Positions 52,014 to 63,214 of a stretch of 64,000 bases of DNA are shown one piece after another. The translations under genes were made by a program, and so were the position numbers. Source of the DNA: Proteinivorax hydrogeniformans. GTDB lineage: Bacteria; Bacillota; Proteinivoracia; Proteinivoracales; Proteinivoracaceae. Position 1 is the first letter of the stretch. The number at the start of each line of letters is the position of its first letter. The notes beneath the pieces are model-generated. The model was not told the origin of the DNA, made no database searches, and saw only the letters and a program-made list of their open reading frames with translations. The stretch spans positions 62,001 through 126,000 of the forward strand of contig NZ_CP159485.1 in NCBI RefSeq assembly GCF_040515995.1, written 5' to 3'.

Positions 52014-52982
52014 ATGGACTTTCGCGCCACATTTAGTAAAAACCCACTGGTGTTAGCACCGATGGCAGGTGTGACAGATTATGTATATAGAAATATAGTA
52101 AAGCAACATAACTGTGGATTAATGTATACCGAAATGGTTAGTTTAAAAGGTTTGATATATGATAATAAAAAAACAAAAAAAATTCTTGACTTTACCGACC
52201 AACAGCGCCCCATAGTTGCCCAGGTTTTTGGGAGTAAACTATCAGACTTTGAGCGTGGGATACCGATAGTAGAAAGCTCAAAAGTGGATGCAATAGACAT
52301 CAACATGGGTTGCCCCACTCCTAAAATAGTTAAAAATGGAGATGGTGCAGCCCTCTTAAAAGACATTTATTTAGCTGAAAAGATTTTATTGACTACCATT
52401 AGGTCTACCAAATGTCCTGTCACTATAAAAATAAGATTAGGATGGGATGAAAGCAATATTGTAGCTAAGGACTTTGTTAAAATGGCAGAAAATGCAGGTG
52501 CAGCTGCAGTAGCTATCCATGGCAGAACAAGAGAACAATTTTATTCCGGCAGTGCAAACTGGGATAGGATAGCGGAGGCTAAGGCAGACACCTCAATACC
52601 GATATTAGCAAATGGTGATGTTTTTAAACCTGAAGATGTCGTAAAAATAATGGAGTATACCGGGTGCGAAGGAGTTATGATCGGTCGAGGAGCCATGGGA
52701 AATCCTTGGATTTTCAGCAACAGCTTAAATCTACTGGAAAAAGGCCATTATAAACAGCCATCACCCCCAGAGATTATTGAGCAAGCAATTGTCCACCTTC
52801 AAAAGCAGGTCGATTATTTTGGGGAAACTTTGGGTGTAAAGATGATGCGAAAGCACATTGCTTGGTATCTAAAAGGGCTTTCTGGATCAGCAAAAGTTAA
52901 ACGAGAGATACACAGTACAGATAAACTAAAGTGTGCTCTAGAAATCTTAGAAAAACACAAAAAACAATTAGAAAATAGCTAA
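52014..52982 (+). CDS. dusB: tRNA-dihydrouridine synthase
   Basis: FMN enzyme that reduces uridines in the tRNA D-arm. 322 aa TIM barrel plus helical tail: LAPMAGVTDYVYRNIV near 13, GSKLSDF near 78, DINMGCPTPKIVKNGDGAALL near 94 (catalytic Cys in MGCP), KIRLGWD near 140, HGRTREQFYSG near 170 and MIGRGAMGNPWIF near 221. Starts after AAGGAATGATG. Its neighbourhood dusB ... greA-lysS matches the Firmicute order. A terminator follows. Confidence 0.95.
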   Translation: MDFRATFSKNPLVLAPMAGVTDYVYRNIVKQHNCGLMYTEMVSLKGLIYDNKKTKKILDFTDQQRPIVAQVFGSKLSDFERGIPIVESSKVDAIDINMGCPTPKIVKNGDGAALLKDIYLAEKILLTTIRSTKCPVTIKIRLGWDESNIVAKDFVKMAENAGAAAVAIHGRTREQFYSGSANWDRIAEAKADTSIPILANGDVFKPEDVVKIMEYTGCEGVMIGRGAMGNPWIFSNSLNLLEKGHYKQPSPPEIIEQAIVHLQKQVDYFGETLGVKMMRKHIAWYLKGLSGSAKVKREIHSTDKLKCALEILEKHKKQLENS

Positions 52983-53003
52983 AATTAGCTATTTTCTTTT
53001 TTT
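52971..53003 (+). terminator. Terminator of dusB
   Basis: GAAAATAGCT/AGCTATTTTC with a 6-nt loop and a long T run, overlapping the dusB stop. Confidence 0.88.
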
Positions 53004-53049
53004 ATATAGGCATATTTATTGAGATAACAAATAAAATAAAATATAATAA

Positions 53050-53070
53050 TTGTATACAAAAATGTGCACA
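53050..53070 (+). promoter_or_regulatory. Twin palindromes, candidate operator
   Basis: TTGTATACAA (53050-53059) and TGTGCACA (53063-53070) are perfect palindromes 3 bp apart, 20 bp before the HTH gene start. They may be the binding site of that regulator. Confidence 0.45.
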
Positions 53071-53090
53071 ATAGAATAGGAGGAAAGCAA

Positions 53091-53612
53091 TTGGAGCTTT
53101 ATAGGATAAATGATAAAACCGTAAGTAAGCAGAAGATAGTAGAATATGTGGGTGCTATACTGGACTTAAGGGCCAAGGGCCTATCTCAAACAGAAGTATC
53201 TAATAAGCTTAGCTTAGACAGAATCTTCATATCAAGGCTAGAAAAGCTTGGAGAGCTGCGAAAGGGCAAGAATGTTGCTGTTATAGGCTTTCCTATAAAG
53301 AATGTCCAACAAGTTCAAAAGCTTTCCAATAAGTTTGGTGTAAACTTTACTCTATTGTTAAGCGAAAAGCAAAGGTGGAGCTTTGTTGACAACAAAGAAG
53401 GGGTTGACCTGTTTAACCAGATTTTAAAACTAGTTAGCGAACTAAAAAGCTTTGATGTAGTAATTGTCATTGCCTCTGATAAAAGAATCCGTCAAATTTC
53501 TGCCTTGTTAGATCAAAAAATAATACCTTACCCTATTGGAAGCTCTCCTATCAAAGAGGATATAGTGGTTGACATTAAGAGGTTAGAAGGGTTGCTTGCT
53601 ACACTATGCTAA
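53091..53612 (+). CDS. HTH transcriptional regulator of the AAR-like cassette
   Basis: 173-aa protein with an N-terminal helix-turn-helix (about 10-55: YVGAILDLRAKGLSQTEVSNKLSLDRIFISRLEKLG) and a C-terminal alpha/beta domain (about 60-170) starting VAVIGFPIKNVQQVQKL that may bind a ligand. TTG 53091 has AGGAGG 7 nt upstream; an earlier ATG at 53064 would translate across the second palindrome and has no ribosome site. The next gene starts 17 bp after. I recall this regulator next to 'quinate 5-dehydrogenase' genes in other Clostridia. It probably controls this cassette. Confidence 0.78.
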   Translation: MELYRINDKTVSKQKIVEYVGAILDLRAKGLSQTEVSNKLSLDRIFISRLEKLGELRKGKNVAVIGFPIKNVQQVQKLSNKFGVNFTLLLSEKQRWSFVDNKEGVDLFNQILKLVSELKSFDVVIVIASDKRIRQISALLDQKIIPYPIGSSPIKEDIVVDIKRLEGLLATLC

Positions 53613-53628
53613 AAAGGAGTTGGCTATT

Positions 53629-54549
53629 TTGAAAAAGGTTGTAAGCGTAAGTTTAGGCTCAGCAGCAAGAGACCATAAGGTTTATACAGAGATATGTGGT
53701 CAAAAAGTTTCTATCGAAAGAGTAGGTACAAATGGAAACGTTGAACAAATGATAGAAATTATTAAGGATTTAGATGGTAAGGTAGATGCTTTTGGATTAG
53801 GAGGAATGGATTTATTTCTGATGGCTAATGGGAAAAAGTACATACTAAAGGATGCTGAAAAAGTTATCAAGCACGCTAGAAAAACACCTATAGTTGATGG
53901 ATCTGGTTTAAAAGGGACTTTAGAAAAGCAAACTCTTAGATACCTAAATAAGAATGGGTTTAGTTTTGAGGATAAAAAAGTGCTATTAGTTTGTGCATTA
54001 GATCGGTTTGGTATGGCTGAGGAATTACTTGACATGGGAGCTAAAACGATATATGGCGATTTGATGTTTAGTTTAGGGATTCCAGTAAAAATAACATCAT
54101 TAAAAACTCTTTCAAAAATTGCAAATGTAGCATTGCCTGTTGTACGGCATTTGCCCTTTAAAATGCTATACCCAACGGGTGACAAACAAGAGCTTAGTTC
54201 TGAAAGGTATAGCGAAGTTTTTAAGTGGGCTGAAGTCATAGCCGGAGATTTTCACTTTATTAAAAAGCACCTTCCCTCCAATCTTAAAGATAAAACAATT
54301 ATTACAAATACAGTTACTTCTGAAGATATAGAACTGTTAAGACAGCGAAAATTAGACACATTAGTAACTACCACTCCAGAACTCAATGGCCGCTCTTTTG
54401 GTACAAACGTTATGGAAGGAGTTTTGGTTGCGCTAGACAATAGAAAAAACCAAAACTACAGCAGCCTGTTAAAAGAAGTTGGTTTTAAGCCAAGGGTAGT
54501 CCGGCTAAGTCAGCATTACAAAGGTTACAGGGGGTTATCTCATGGATAA
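53629..54549 (+). CDS. 'Quinate 5-dehydrogenase'-type protein of unknown activity
   Basis: 306-aa cytosolic protein of a clostridial family usually named quinate 5-dehydrogenase, a name I regard as unproven. Conserved-looking blocks are VSVSLGSAARDHKV near 3, VDAFGLGGMDLFL near 52, KTPIVDGSGLKGTLEKQTLRY near 85, LLVCALDRFGMAEELLDMGA near 122, YGDLMFSLGIPV near 143 and PFKMLYPTGDKQE near 183. No classical GxGxxG NAD loop is obvious. TTG 53629 has AAAAAGGAG 9 nt before it; an ORF start at 53596 would overlap the regulator. It overlaps the next gene by 8 bp, so the two are translationally coupled. Confidence 0.72.
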   Translation: MKKVVSVSLGSAARDHKVYTEICGQKVSIERVGTNGNVEQMIEIIKDLDGKVDAFGLGGMDLFLMANGKKYILKDAEKVIKHARKTPIVDGSGLKGTLEKQTLRYLNKNGFSFEDKKVLLVCALDRFGMAEELLDMGAKTIYGDLMFSLGIPVKITSLKTLSKIANVALPVVRHLPFKMLYPTGDKQELSSERYSEVFKWAEVIAGDFHFIKKHLPSNLKDKTIITNTVTSEDIELLRQRKLDTLVTTTPELNGRSFGTNVMEGVLVALDNRKNQNYSSLLKEVGFKPRVVRLSQHYKGYRGLSHG

Positions 54550-55645
54550 TAAGTTTGCCTTTATAATTCACCCCATAGATGTAGCTGACATGTCAAGAAA
54601 ATTTAAATTTTTAAAGAAGTTGCCAAAAAGCGCTGTGGAAAAGGGAATTAAACACTTGCCGCCAATAAAAGTATCTGATATAGAAGGTGTGGAATCAAGA
54701 TACAACAAACTAGAAGGAAACTTTGTTGCTTGTACGTTAACATCGAACCAAATAGCATCTTTACCCACCAAGTTTGTACTAAAAAAAATAATTAAAGCTG
54801 GAAGGTTATCAGAAAAAATGGGGGCTAAAATATTGGGACTAGGTGCTATGACATCAGTAGTTGGCGACGCTGGAATAACAATTTCAAAAAACTTGAATAT
54901 TCCTGTTACAACTGGCAATAGTTATACTGTAGCCTCAGCTATCGAAGGAACTAAAAAAGCAGCTAGCTTAATGGGCCATAGTCTAAATAGTTGCGAGATT
55001 ACTATTGTAGGAGCTACTGGGTCAATAGGGTCAGTGACGGCCAGGATTTTGGCTAGGGAAGCAAGAAGTCTAAACCTTATTGCTAGAAATCAAAGAAGAT
55101 TAGAAAGGTTAGCTAAAATAATACTGCAGGAAACTGGGACTCCAATTAAAATACCGACAACGTCTAAGGAAGGCATAAAAAAAGCTGATATAATCATATC
55201 GGTTTCTGGTTCAGTAGATTGTGTAATTAATCCAGAAGATATAAAATCAGGAGCTGTTGTTTGCGACGTTGCTAGACCCCGAGACGTATCTCAAAAGGTA
55301 CAGGCAGTACGCAATGATGTGTTTGTGTTTGAAGGCGGTTTAATCAATGTGCCTGGAGATGTGGATTTTAACTTTAACTTTGGTTTCCCTCCAAAAACAG
55401 CTTATGCGTGTATGGCCGAGACAATGATTTTAGCTTTAGAGAATCGTTTTGAATCCTATACACTAGGAAGAGACTTATCAGTAGGGCAAGTGGATGAAAT
55501 AAATAAACTAGCAAAAAAACATGGATTCACCCTAGGAGGGTTTAGAAGCTTTGAAAAGGCGGTAGATGAAAGCGAGATTGAAGAAATAAAAAGAAATGCG
55601 TTGGTAAATTCACTAAATTTGAAAAAATCTATTGCTAAGGTTTGA
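54542..55645 (+). CDS. Acyl-ACP-reductase-like (AAR/COG5322-type) dehydrogenase
   Basis: 367-aa NAD(P)-dependent enzyme resembling cyanobacterial long-chain acyl-ACP reductase over its whole length: ILGLGAMTSVVGDAGITIS near 98, VTTGNSYTVASA near 120, Rossmann loop IVGATGSIGSVTARIL near 155, IARNQRRLERL near 180, PGDVDFNFNFGFP near 276, and YACMAETMILALE near 293, whose Cys aligns with the thioester-forming Cys of AAR; GRDLSVGQVDEINKLAKKHGF follows near 315. This suggests reduction of an acyl- or aminoacyl-thioester to aldehyde. The substrate is unknown. It overlaps the preceding gene and ends where the greA promoter begins. Shikimate-dehydrogenase-like naming of homologues is an alternative. 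Confidence 0.75.
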   Translation: MDNKFAFIIHPIDVADMSRKFKFLKKLPKSAVEKGIKHLPPIKVSDIEGVESRYNKLEGNFVACTLTSNQIASLPTKFVLKKIIKAGRLSEKMGAKILGLGAMTSVVGDAGITISKNLNIPVTTGNSYTVASAIEGTKKAASLMGHSLNSCEITIVGATGSIGSVTARILAREARSLNLIARNQRRLERLAKIILQETGTPIKIPTTSKEGIKKADIIISVSGSVDCVINPEDIKSGAVVCDVARPRDVSQKVQAVRNDVFVFEGGLINVPGDVDFNFNFGFPPKTAYACMAETMILALENRFESYTLGRDLSVGQVDEINKLAKKHGFTLGGFRSFEKAVDESEIEEIKRNALVNSLNLKKSIAKV

Positions 55646-55670
55646 CAAAATATATCCTGTCGATTATAAT
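55642..55670 (+). promoter_or_regulatory. Full-consensus promoter of greA
   Basis: TTGACA (55642-55647), 17 bp, TATAAT (55665-55670), starting at the end of the upstream gene. The greA start lies about 145 nt downstream, so the mRNA has a long leader with hairpin AAGCACT/AGTGCTT (55677-55683 and 55699-55705). Confidence 0.92.
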
Positions 55671-55820
55671 ATTTGCAAGCACTGAAGGGTATCTCTTTAG
55701 TGCTTGTTATTGTATTCGTTGTGGTAAAAGTTGTCACCAATAGAAAGTGTATAATTATTGCCGCTTTTACATATCATTGTTTAACAGAGACAATTTTTAC
55801 TGATAAAGGAGAGACTTATA

Positions 55821-56297
55821 ATGGAAAACGGAAAAGAAGTAATATTAACACCTAGTGGGTTACAAAAGCTAGAAGAAGAACTAGAGTACCTTAAATCTAC
55901 GAAAAGAAGAGAAGTAGCAGATAGGATAAAGGTTGCTATAAGTTACGGAGACATCAGCGAAAACTCTGAGTATGAGGATGCAAAAAATGAGCAAGCTTTC
56001 GTAGAAGGGCGTATATTGACTGTTGAAAAAATGCTACGGAACGCAACTGTGATAGACGAAGAAGAAGTAAATAAAGAAGTTGTTAACGTTGGATGTACTG
56101 TCGTGCTTAAAGACTTAGAGTTCGATGAAGAATTAGAGTACACCATTGTAGGATCAGCAGAAGCAAATCCCAACGAAAACAAGATATCTAACGAGTCTCC
56201 TGTAGGCAAAGCTATACTCGGCAAACCTATCAACAGCACTGTGGATGTAACAGTACCAGCTGGAAATATAAAATATAAAATATTATCAATTAGTTAA
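55821..56297 (+). CDS. greA: Transcription elongation factor GreA
   Basis: Stimulates RNA cleavage by backtracked RNA polymerase. 158 aa: N-terminal coiled coil (about 1-78, [38 protein letters not shown] with the acidic tip) and C-terminal FKBP-like domain (about 82-158, [18 protein letters not shown]). AAAGGAGAG before the ATG. Driven by a perfect sigma-A promoter and followed after 56 bp by lysS, as in many Firmicutes. Confidence 0.96.
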   Translation: MENGKEVILTPSGLQKLEEELEYLKSTKRREVADRIKVAISYGDISENSEYEDAKNEQAFVEGRILTVEKMLRNATVIDEEEVNKEVVNVGCTVVLKDLEFDEELEYTIVGSAEANPNENKISNESPVGKAILGKPINSTVDVTVPAGNIKYKILSIS

Positions 56298-56353
56298 ATC
56301 TTATTAAAAAATTGGCGAACTAATACGTACGGTAATTATCTAGGAGTGATACA

Positions 56354-57820
56354 ATGGAAGAACAACAACTTAATGAACTGCAAAAGATGAGGCGAGAAAA
56401 GTTGAATCATCTTGACGAGCAAGGCATAGAGGCTTATAGCAAAAAAAATCCGCCTAAACATATAACAGAAGATATTAACAATAACTTCGAAGAGTATGAA
56501 GGTAAGACTGTTTCATTAAGTGGAAGAGTCATGGCAAAAAGAGGGCACGGTAAAGCAGGATTTCTTAATTTAAGGGACTTTAAAGGTGAAATCCAAGTTT
56601 ACGGACGAAAAGACCGTTTAGAGGAAGATTATAATTTGTTTTCCTCTTTAGATATAGGAGACATCATTTATATAGAGGGAGAAGTTTTTAAAACAAAGCG
56701 CGGTGAAACTTCAGTAAAAGCTGATAGCATTAAAATGCTTTCTAAATCGCTACAACCCTTACCTGAAAAATGGCATGGCCTTAAAGATGTGGAGCTTCGC
56801 TACAGAAAAAGGTATGTCGATCTAATAGTCAATCCAGAAGTAAAAGATGTGTTTATAAAAAGAAGTAGAATAATAAAAGAAATAAGAAGTTACTTAGATA
56901 ACCTAGATTACTATGAAGTAGAAACACCTATGATGCAAACGATAGCTGGAGGGACAAGTGCCAGACCTTTTGTGACATATCATAACACTTTAGAGCAAGA
57001 ACTTTTTATGCGGATAGCCCCGGAACTTTTCTTAAAAAGGCTTATTGTAGGTGGGTTTGAGAGAGTTTATGAGCTAAATAGAAACTTTAGAAATGAAGGG
57101 ATTTCTACAAAACACAACCCTGAGTTTACAATGCTAGAATTGTATCAAGCGCATGCCGATTATACCGATATGATGGAAATAACAGAAAATATGATTGCAG
57201 AGGTCGCTCAAAAAGTTCTAGGAACAACAAACATAACCTATCAAGGAAAAGAAATAAACCTAGCTCCTCCTTGGAGAAGAGCAACCATGTTAGAACTGGT
57301 TGAAGAGTATACAAAAATAGACTTCTCTCAAAAAAGTGAAGAAGAAGCAAAGCAGATAGCTAAAGAAAAAGGTTTAGATATAACAGAAGGAATTTGGAAC
57401 TGGGGTAAAATAGTCAACCACTTTTTTGAAGAGTATGTTGAAGAGCATCTAATACAGCCTACCTTTGTATATGGACACCCTAAGGATATTTCGCCTTTAG
57501 CAAAGGCGCAAACAGAAGATAAGAGGCTTACAGAAAGATTTGAAGGGTTTATTTTTGCAAGAGAGCTTTGCAATGCATTTTCCGAGCTTAATGACCCTAT
57601 AGATCAAAGACAAAGATTCGAACAGCAAATGGAAGAAAAAGCTGCCGGTGATGATGAAGCTCACGAGATGGATGATGACTTTGTAAATGCCCTTGAGTTT
57701 GGAATGCCACCAACTGGAGGCTTAGGCATTGGAATAGATAGACTGGTGATGCTTTTAACTGATAGCGCTTCCATAAGAGATGTTATTTTATTTCCAACTT
57801 TAAAAGATAAAAACCTTTAA
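56354..57820 (+). CDS. lysS: Lysyl-tRNA synthetase (class II)
   Basis: Charges tRNA-Lys. 488 aa with an N-terminal OB fold that binds the anticodon (about 55-150, SLSGRVMAKRGHGKAGFLNL) and a class II catalytic domain: motif 1 near 185-215 (VETPMMQTIAGGTSARPF), motif 2 FERVYELNRNFRNEGIST near 235, and motif 3 GLGIGIDRLVMLL near 457. TAGGAGTGAT before the ATG. No T-box leader precedes it. A terminator follows, then the rRNA operon promoters. Confidence 0.97.
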   Translation: MEEQQLNELQKMRREKLNHLDEQGIEAYSKKNPPKHITEDINNNFEEYEGKTVSLSGRVMAKRGHGKAGFLNLRDFKGEIQVYGRKDRLEEDYNLFSSLDIGDIIYIEGEVFKTKRGETSVKADSIKMLSKSLQPLPEKWHGLKDVELRYRKRYVDLIVNPEVKDVFIKRSRIIKEIRSYLDNLDYYEVETPMMQTIAGGTSARPFVTYHNTLEQELFMRIAPELFLKRLIVGGFERVYELNRNFRNEGISTKHNPEFTMLELYQAHADYTDMMEITENMIAEVAQKVLGTTNITYQGKEINLAPPWRRATMLELVEEYTKIDFSQKSEEEAKQIAKEKGLDITEGIWNWGKIVNHFFEEYVEEHLIQPTFVYGHPKDISPLAKAQTEDKRLTERFEGFIFARELCNAFSELNDPIDQRQRFEQQMEEKAAGDDEAHEMDDDFVNALEFGMPPTGGLGIGIDRLVMLLTDSASIRDVILFPTLKDKNL

Positions 57821-57822
57821 AA

Positions 57823-57852
57823 AAAAGAGACGCAAATTTTGCGTCTCTTTTC
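57823..57852 (+). terminator. Terminator of lysS
   Basis: AAAGAGACGCAAA pairs with TTGCGTCTCTTT; A-rich left flank and T-rich right flank. Confidence 0.85.
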
Positions 57853-57892
57853 AACATACACAGAGGGTTTCAATAAAAATAACAAAAAAGGC

Positions 57893-57921
57893 TTGTCAAA
57901 GTTATTTTGTTATGGTATATT
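57893..57921 (+). promoter_or_regulatory. rRNA operon promoter P1
   Basis: TTGTCA (57893-57898), 17 bp, TATATT (57916-57921). About 215 bp before 16S. The gap 57853-58135 holds P1, P2 and a GTGCTC/GAGCAC hairpin (57929-57953), nothing that codes. Confidence 0.75.
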
Positions 57922-57975
57922 ATTAATCGTGCTCAGGACACAACACAGAGCACAACAAAAAAATTCAAGTTTATG

Positions 57976-58004
57976 TTGACATCGCTTTAAAAATATGCTA
58001 AGAT
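57976..58004 (+). promoter_or_regulatory. rRNA operon promoter P2
   Basis: TTGACA (57976-57981), 17 bp, TAAGAT (57999-58004), about 130 bp before 16S. Tandem promoters are usual for rrn operons. Confidence 0.82.
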
Positions 58005-58135
58005 ATTTTTTGCGTAGGAAACAAATTAGGTCTTTGAAAATTGAACAGCTAATGCAAAAGCCAGTAAGGTTTAAAGTTAATTTCTTTTTTATTATTTAAG
58101 TAAGTTGAGCTAAATTTTAGCTTTTCATAGATTCT

Positions 58136-59667
<1,532 letters not shown>

Positions 59668-59731
59668 AGCTTTAACCTCAAGGTTAGTAGCATAGCTGTT
59701 TAATTTTGAAAGACCTAGTCTTTCATTGCAA

Positions 59732-59808
59732 GGGCTTATAGCTCAGCTGGTCAGAGCGCACGCCTGATAAGCGTGAGGTCGGTGGTTCGAGTCCACCTAA
59801 GCCCACCA
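59732..59808 (+). tRNA. tRNA-Ile (GAT)
   Basis: 77-nt cloverleaf in the 16S-23S spacer, GGGCTTA/TAAGCCC acceptor, anticodon loop CTGATAA, encoded CCA. Confidence 0.97.
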
Positions 59809-59818
59809 TAAAGAATAT

Positions 59819-59894
59819 GGGGGTGTAGCTCAGTTGGGAGAGCACCTGCCTTGCAAGCAGGGGGTCAGCGGTTCGAATCCGCTCATCTCCACCA
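59819..59894 (+). tRNA. tRNA-Ala (TGC)
   Basis: 76-nt cloverleaf in the spacer, anticodon loop CTTGCAA, encoded CCA. The acceptor GGGGGTG pairs with CATCTCC using two G-U wobbles. Confidence 0.96.
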
Positions 59895-60536
59895 TTTTTT
59901 TTATACCGATCTTTGAAATTACCCATAAGGATAAAACTAAGAAAGTATCAACCCGAGATATAAAAAAGCGTGGTAGATACAATTTCATTATGTTTAAACG
60001 AGAAAAACGAGGTCAAGTTACAAAGGGCGCACGGCGGATGCCTTGGCGCTGGGAGTCGAAGAAGGACGTAGCGAGCTGCGAAAAGCCGCGATTAGCTGCA
60101 AGCAAGCTTTAAGTCGCGGATTTCCCAATGGGGCAACCCACCACAGTTAATACTGTGGTACCACCACCTGAATAAGTAGGGTGGTAGGAGACAACCGGGG
60201 GAACTGAAACATCTAAGTACCCCGAGGAAGAGAAAGAAAACTCGATTCCCTAAGTAGTGGCGAGCGAAAGGGGAAGAGCCTAAACACTTTTAGTGTAAGC
60301 CTGTATGCGTTGCTAAAAGTGGGTTGAGGGAGTTACTTTACAAGTGGATACAGTCACTTGGGATAGTTACAAAATTAAAGTTTAGGCGAATTGGTTGGGA
60401 ACCCAAACGACACAAGGTGAAAGTCCTGTAGCCGAAAAGCTTTAATCTATCCAAGTAGCCACCCGAGTATTGCGGGACACGAGAAACCCCGTAAGAATCT
60501 AGGAGGACCACCTCCAAAGGCTAAATACTACCCAGC

Positions 60537-60582
<46 letters not shown>

Positions 60583-61694
60583 AGGCGGGGGATGAAATAG
60601 AACCTGAAACCGTGTGCCTACAAACAGTCAGAGCCCCATAAGCGGGTGATGGCGTACCTTTTGTATAATGGATCAGCGAGTTACATTTGCAAGCGAGGTT
60701 AAATGGTAAAGCCATGGAGCCGTAGCGAAAGCGAGTCTTAATAGGGCGACTAGTTTGTATGTGTAGACCCGAACCCGAGTGACCTACCCATGGCCAGGGT
60801 GAAGTTTTGGTAACACAAAATGGAGGCCCGAACCCACTAATGTTGAAAAATTAGGGGATGAGCTGTGGGTAGCGGTGAAATGCCAAACGAACTCGGAGAT
60901 AGCTGGTTCTCCCCGAAATAGCTTTAGGGCTAGCCTCAAGGATGAATAGTGGAGGTAGAGCACTGATTGAGCTAGGGGCCTAACCCAGGTTACCGAACTC
61001 AGTCAAACTCCGAATGCCATATATTTTGACCTTGGGAGTCAGACTATGGGTGATAAGGTCCATAGTCGAGAGGGAAACAGCCCAGACCATCTGTTAAGGT
61101 CCCAAAGTGTAAGCTAAGTGGAAAAGGATGTGGGATTGCTTAGACAACCAGGATGTTGGCTTAGAAGCAGCCACCATTTAAAGAGTGCGTAATAGCTCAC
61201 TGGTCAAGTGATCCTGCGCCGAAAATGTCCGGGGCTAAAGCTTACCACCGAAGCAATGGAGTAGTAATACTGGTAGGGGAGCGTTCTAAGTGCGGCGAAG
61301 CTGTACCGTAAGGAGCAGTGGAGCGCTTAGAAGTGAGAATGCTGATATAAGTAACGAAAAGAGATGTGAGAATCATCTCCGCCGAAAACCTAAGGTTTCC
61401 TGAGGAAGGTTCGTCCGCTCAGGGTAAGCCGGGACCTAAGCCGAGGCCGAAAGGCGTAGGCGATGGACAACTGGTAGATATTCCAGTGCCACCAAGCTTT
61501 GTTTGAGTGATGGGGTGACGCAGTAAGGTAGGTTATCGCACTGATGGACTAGTGCGTTCAAGCCAGTAGGGATTAGAGGTAGGCAAATCCGCCTCTATCT
61601 ATTCTGAGAGGTTAAGAGGACCCAATTTAGGGGAACTAACTGATCCTACACTGCCAAGAAAAGCCTCTAACAAGAAGCGCGGTGCCCGTACCGT

Positions 61695-61730
<36 letters not shown>

Positions 61731-61952
61731 CGCTCGGGAGAACCTTCGTTAAGGAACTCGGCAAAATGACCCCGTAACTTCGGGAGAAGGGGTGCCTCGA
61801 TATTGTGAAGTACATCCGTACTGAGCGAGAGGAGGCCGCAGTGAATAGGCCCAAGCGACTGTTTATCAAAAACACAGGTCTCTGCTAAATCGAAAGATGA
61901 AGTATAGGGGCTGACGCCTGCCCGGTGCTGGAAGGTTAAGGGAACGTGTTAT

Positions 61953-62055
61953 CCGGCACTCAACTTAGAGTCTATGCTAATTATTACGCTAGAGTATTTG
62001 AAAACTAGTTAATAAGATAGTATATCTAAAGTATGGATTTTAAGTTGAGTGCCGG
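61953..62055 (+). other. 23S intervening sequence 1 (helix 68 region)
   Basis: 103-nt insertion whose termini CCGGCACTCAACTTA and TAAGTTGAGTGCCGG pair perfectly over 15 bp; with G-U pairs the stem reaches about 25 bp. It replaces the short tip of helix 68 (between ...AACGTGTTAT and AGAAGCTCTGAACCG). Long paired termini are the usual RNase III target for IVS removal. Confidence 0.85.
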
Positions 62056-62078
62056 AGAAGCTCTGAACCGAAGCCCCA

Positions 62079-62157
<79 letters not shown>

Positions 62158-62413
62158 CAACGACTTGGGCGCTGTCTCAACGAAGGACCCGGTGAAATTG
62201 TAGTACCTGTGAAGATGCAGGTTACCCGCGACAAGACGGAAAGACCCCGTGGAGCTTTACTGTAGCCTGATATTGGATTTTGGCATTGACTGTACAGCAT
62301 AGGTGGGAGGCTGAGAATAGAGGACGCTAGTCTTCTAGGAGCCTAAAGTGGGATACCACCCTGTGAATGTTGGAATTCTAACTAGAAACCGTAATCCGGT
62401 TTTAGGACAGTGT

Positions 62414-62446
<33 letters not shown>

Positions 62447-62602
62447 CAAAGAGTAACGGAGGCGCCCCAAGGTCTCCTCAGAATGGTTGGAAATCATTCG
62501 TAGAGTGCAAAGGCATAAGGAGGCTTGACTGCGAGACCTACAAGTCGAGCAGGGACGAAAGTCGGGCTTAGTGACCCGGCGGTACCGAGTGGAAGGGCCG
62601 TC

Positions 62603-62711
<109 letters not shown>

Positions 62712-62715
62712 TAGT

Positions 62716-62798
<83 letters not shown>

Positions 62799-62827
62799 TG
62801 TCGCGGGCGCAGGAAGTTTGAGAGGAT

Positions 62828-62871
<44 letters not shown>

Positions 62872-62911
62872 ACCAGTTGTCACGCCAGTGGCAGTGCTGG
62901 GTAGCTAAGTT

Positions 62912-62950
<39 letters not shown>

Positions 62951-62972
62951 ACCCTCAAGATAAGACTTCCCT

Positions 62973-63075
62973 CCGACACTCAACTTAGAATCTAACTAAG
63001 ACTTGTCACCAAAGTAAGGTGTTAAAAGTCTTATAGATAAAGTATCTATAGTTTAGGTTTTGAGTTGAGTGTCGG
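62973..63075 (+). other. 23S intervening sequence 2 (helix 98 region)
   Basis: 103-nt insertion near the 3' end at the place of helix 98. Termini CCGACACTCAACT and AGTTGAGTGTCGG pair; the stem continues with wobbles to over 20 bp. Its ends match IVS 1 except for a G-C to A-T pair change on both strands of the stem; the centre differs. Confidence 0.85.
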
Positions 63076-63214
63076 ATAAGACTCCAGATAGACTATCTGG
63101 TAGATAGGCCGGAGGTGTACAGGTAGTAATACCTTTAGCTGACCGGTACTAATAAGTCGAGGACTTGACCAACTTAGTTTAGATAATGACTTAGTTTTAT
63201 TCCTTATGGTAATT

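Noticed and set aside
55673-55855. A 60-codon frame before greA
   Set aside because: No ribosome site at its start, it overlaps greA in another frame and lies in the structured leader.
56298-56353. T-box leader before lysS
   Set aside because: The gap is 56 bp, far too short, and no T-box core sequence is present.
59834-60112. A 92-codon frame over tRNA-Ala and the start of 23S
   Set aside because: It reads through a tRNA and an rRNA gene; it is a chance frame, as are other frames in 58136-63170.
61953-62055. Group I or II intron, or homing endonuclease, in 23S
   Set aside because: The insertion is only 103 nt with a simple long hairpin and no coding capacity; the conserved sequence near 62094 that some homing enzymes cut is present in all 23S genes.
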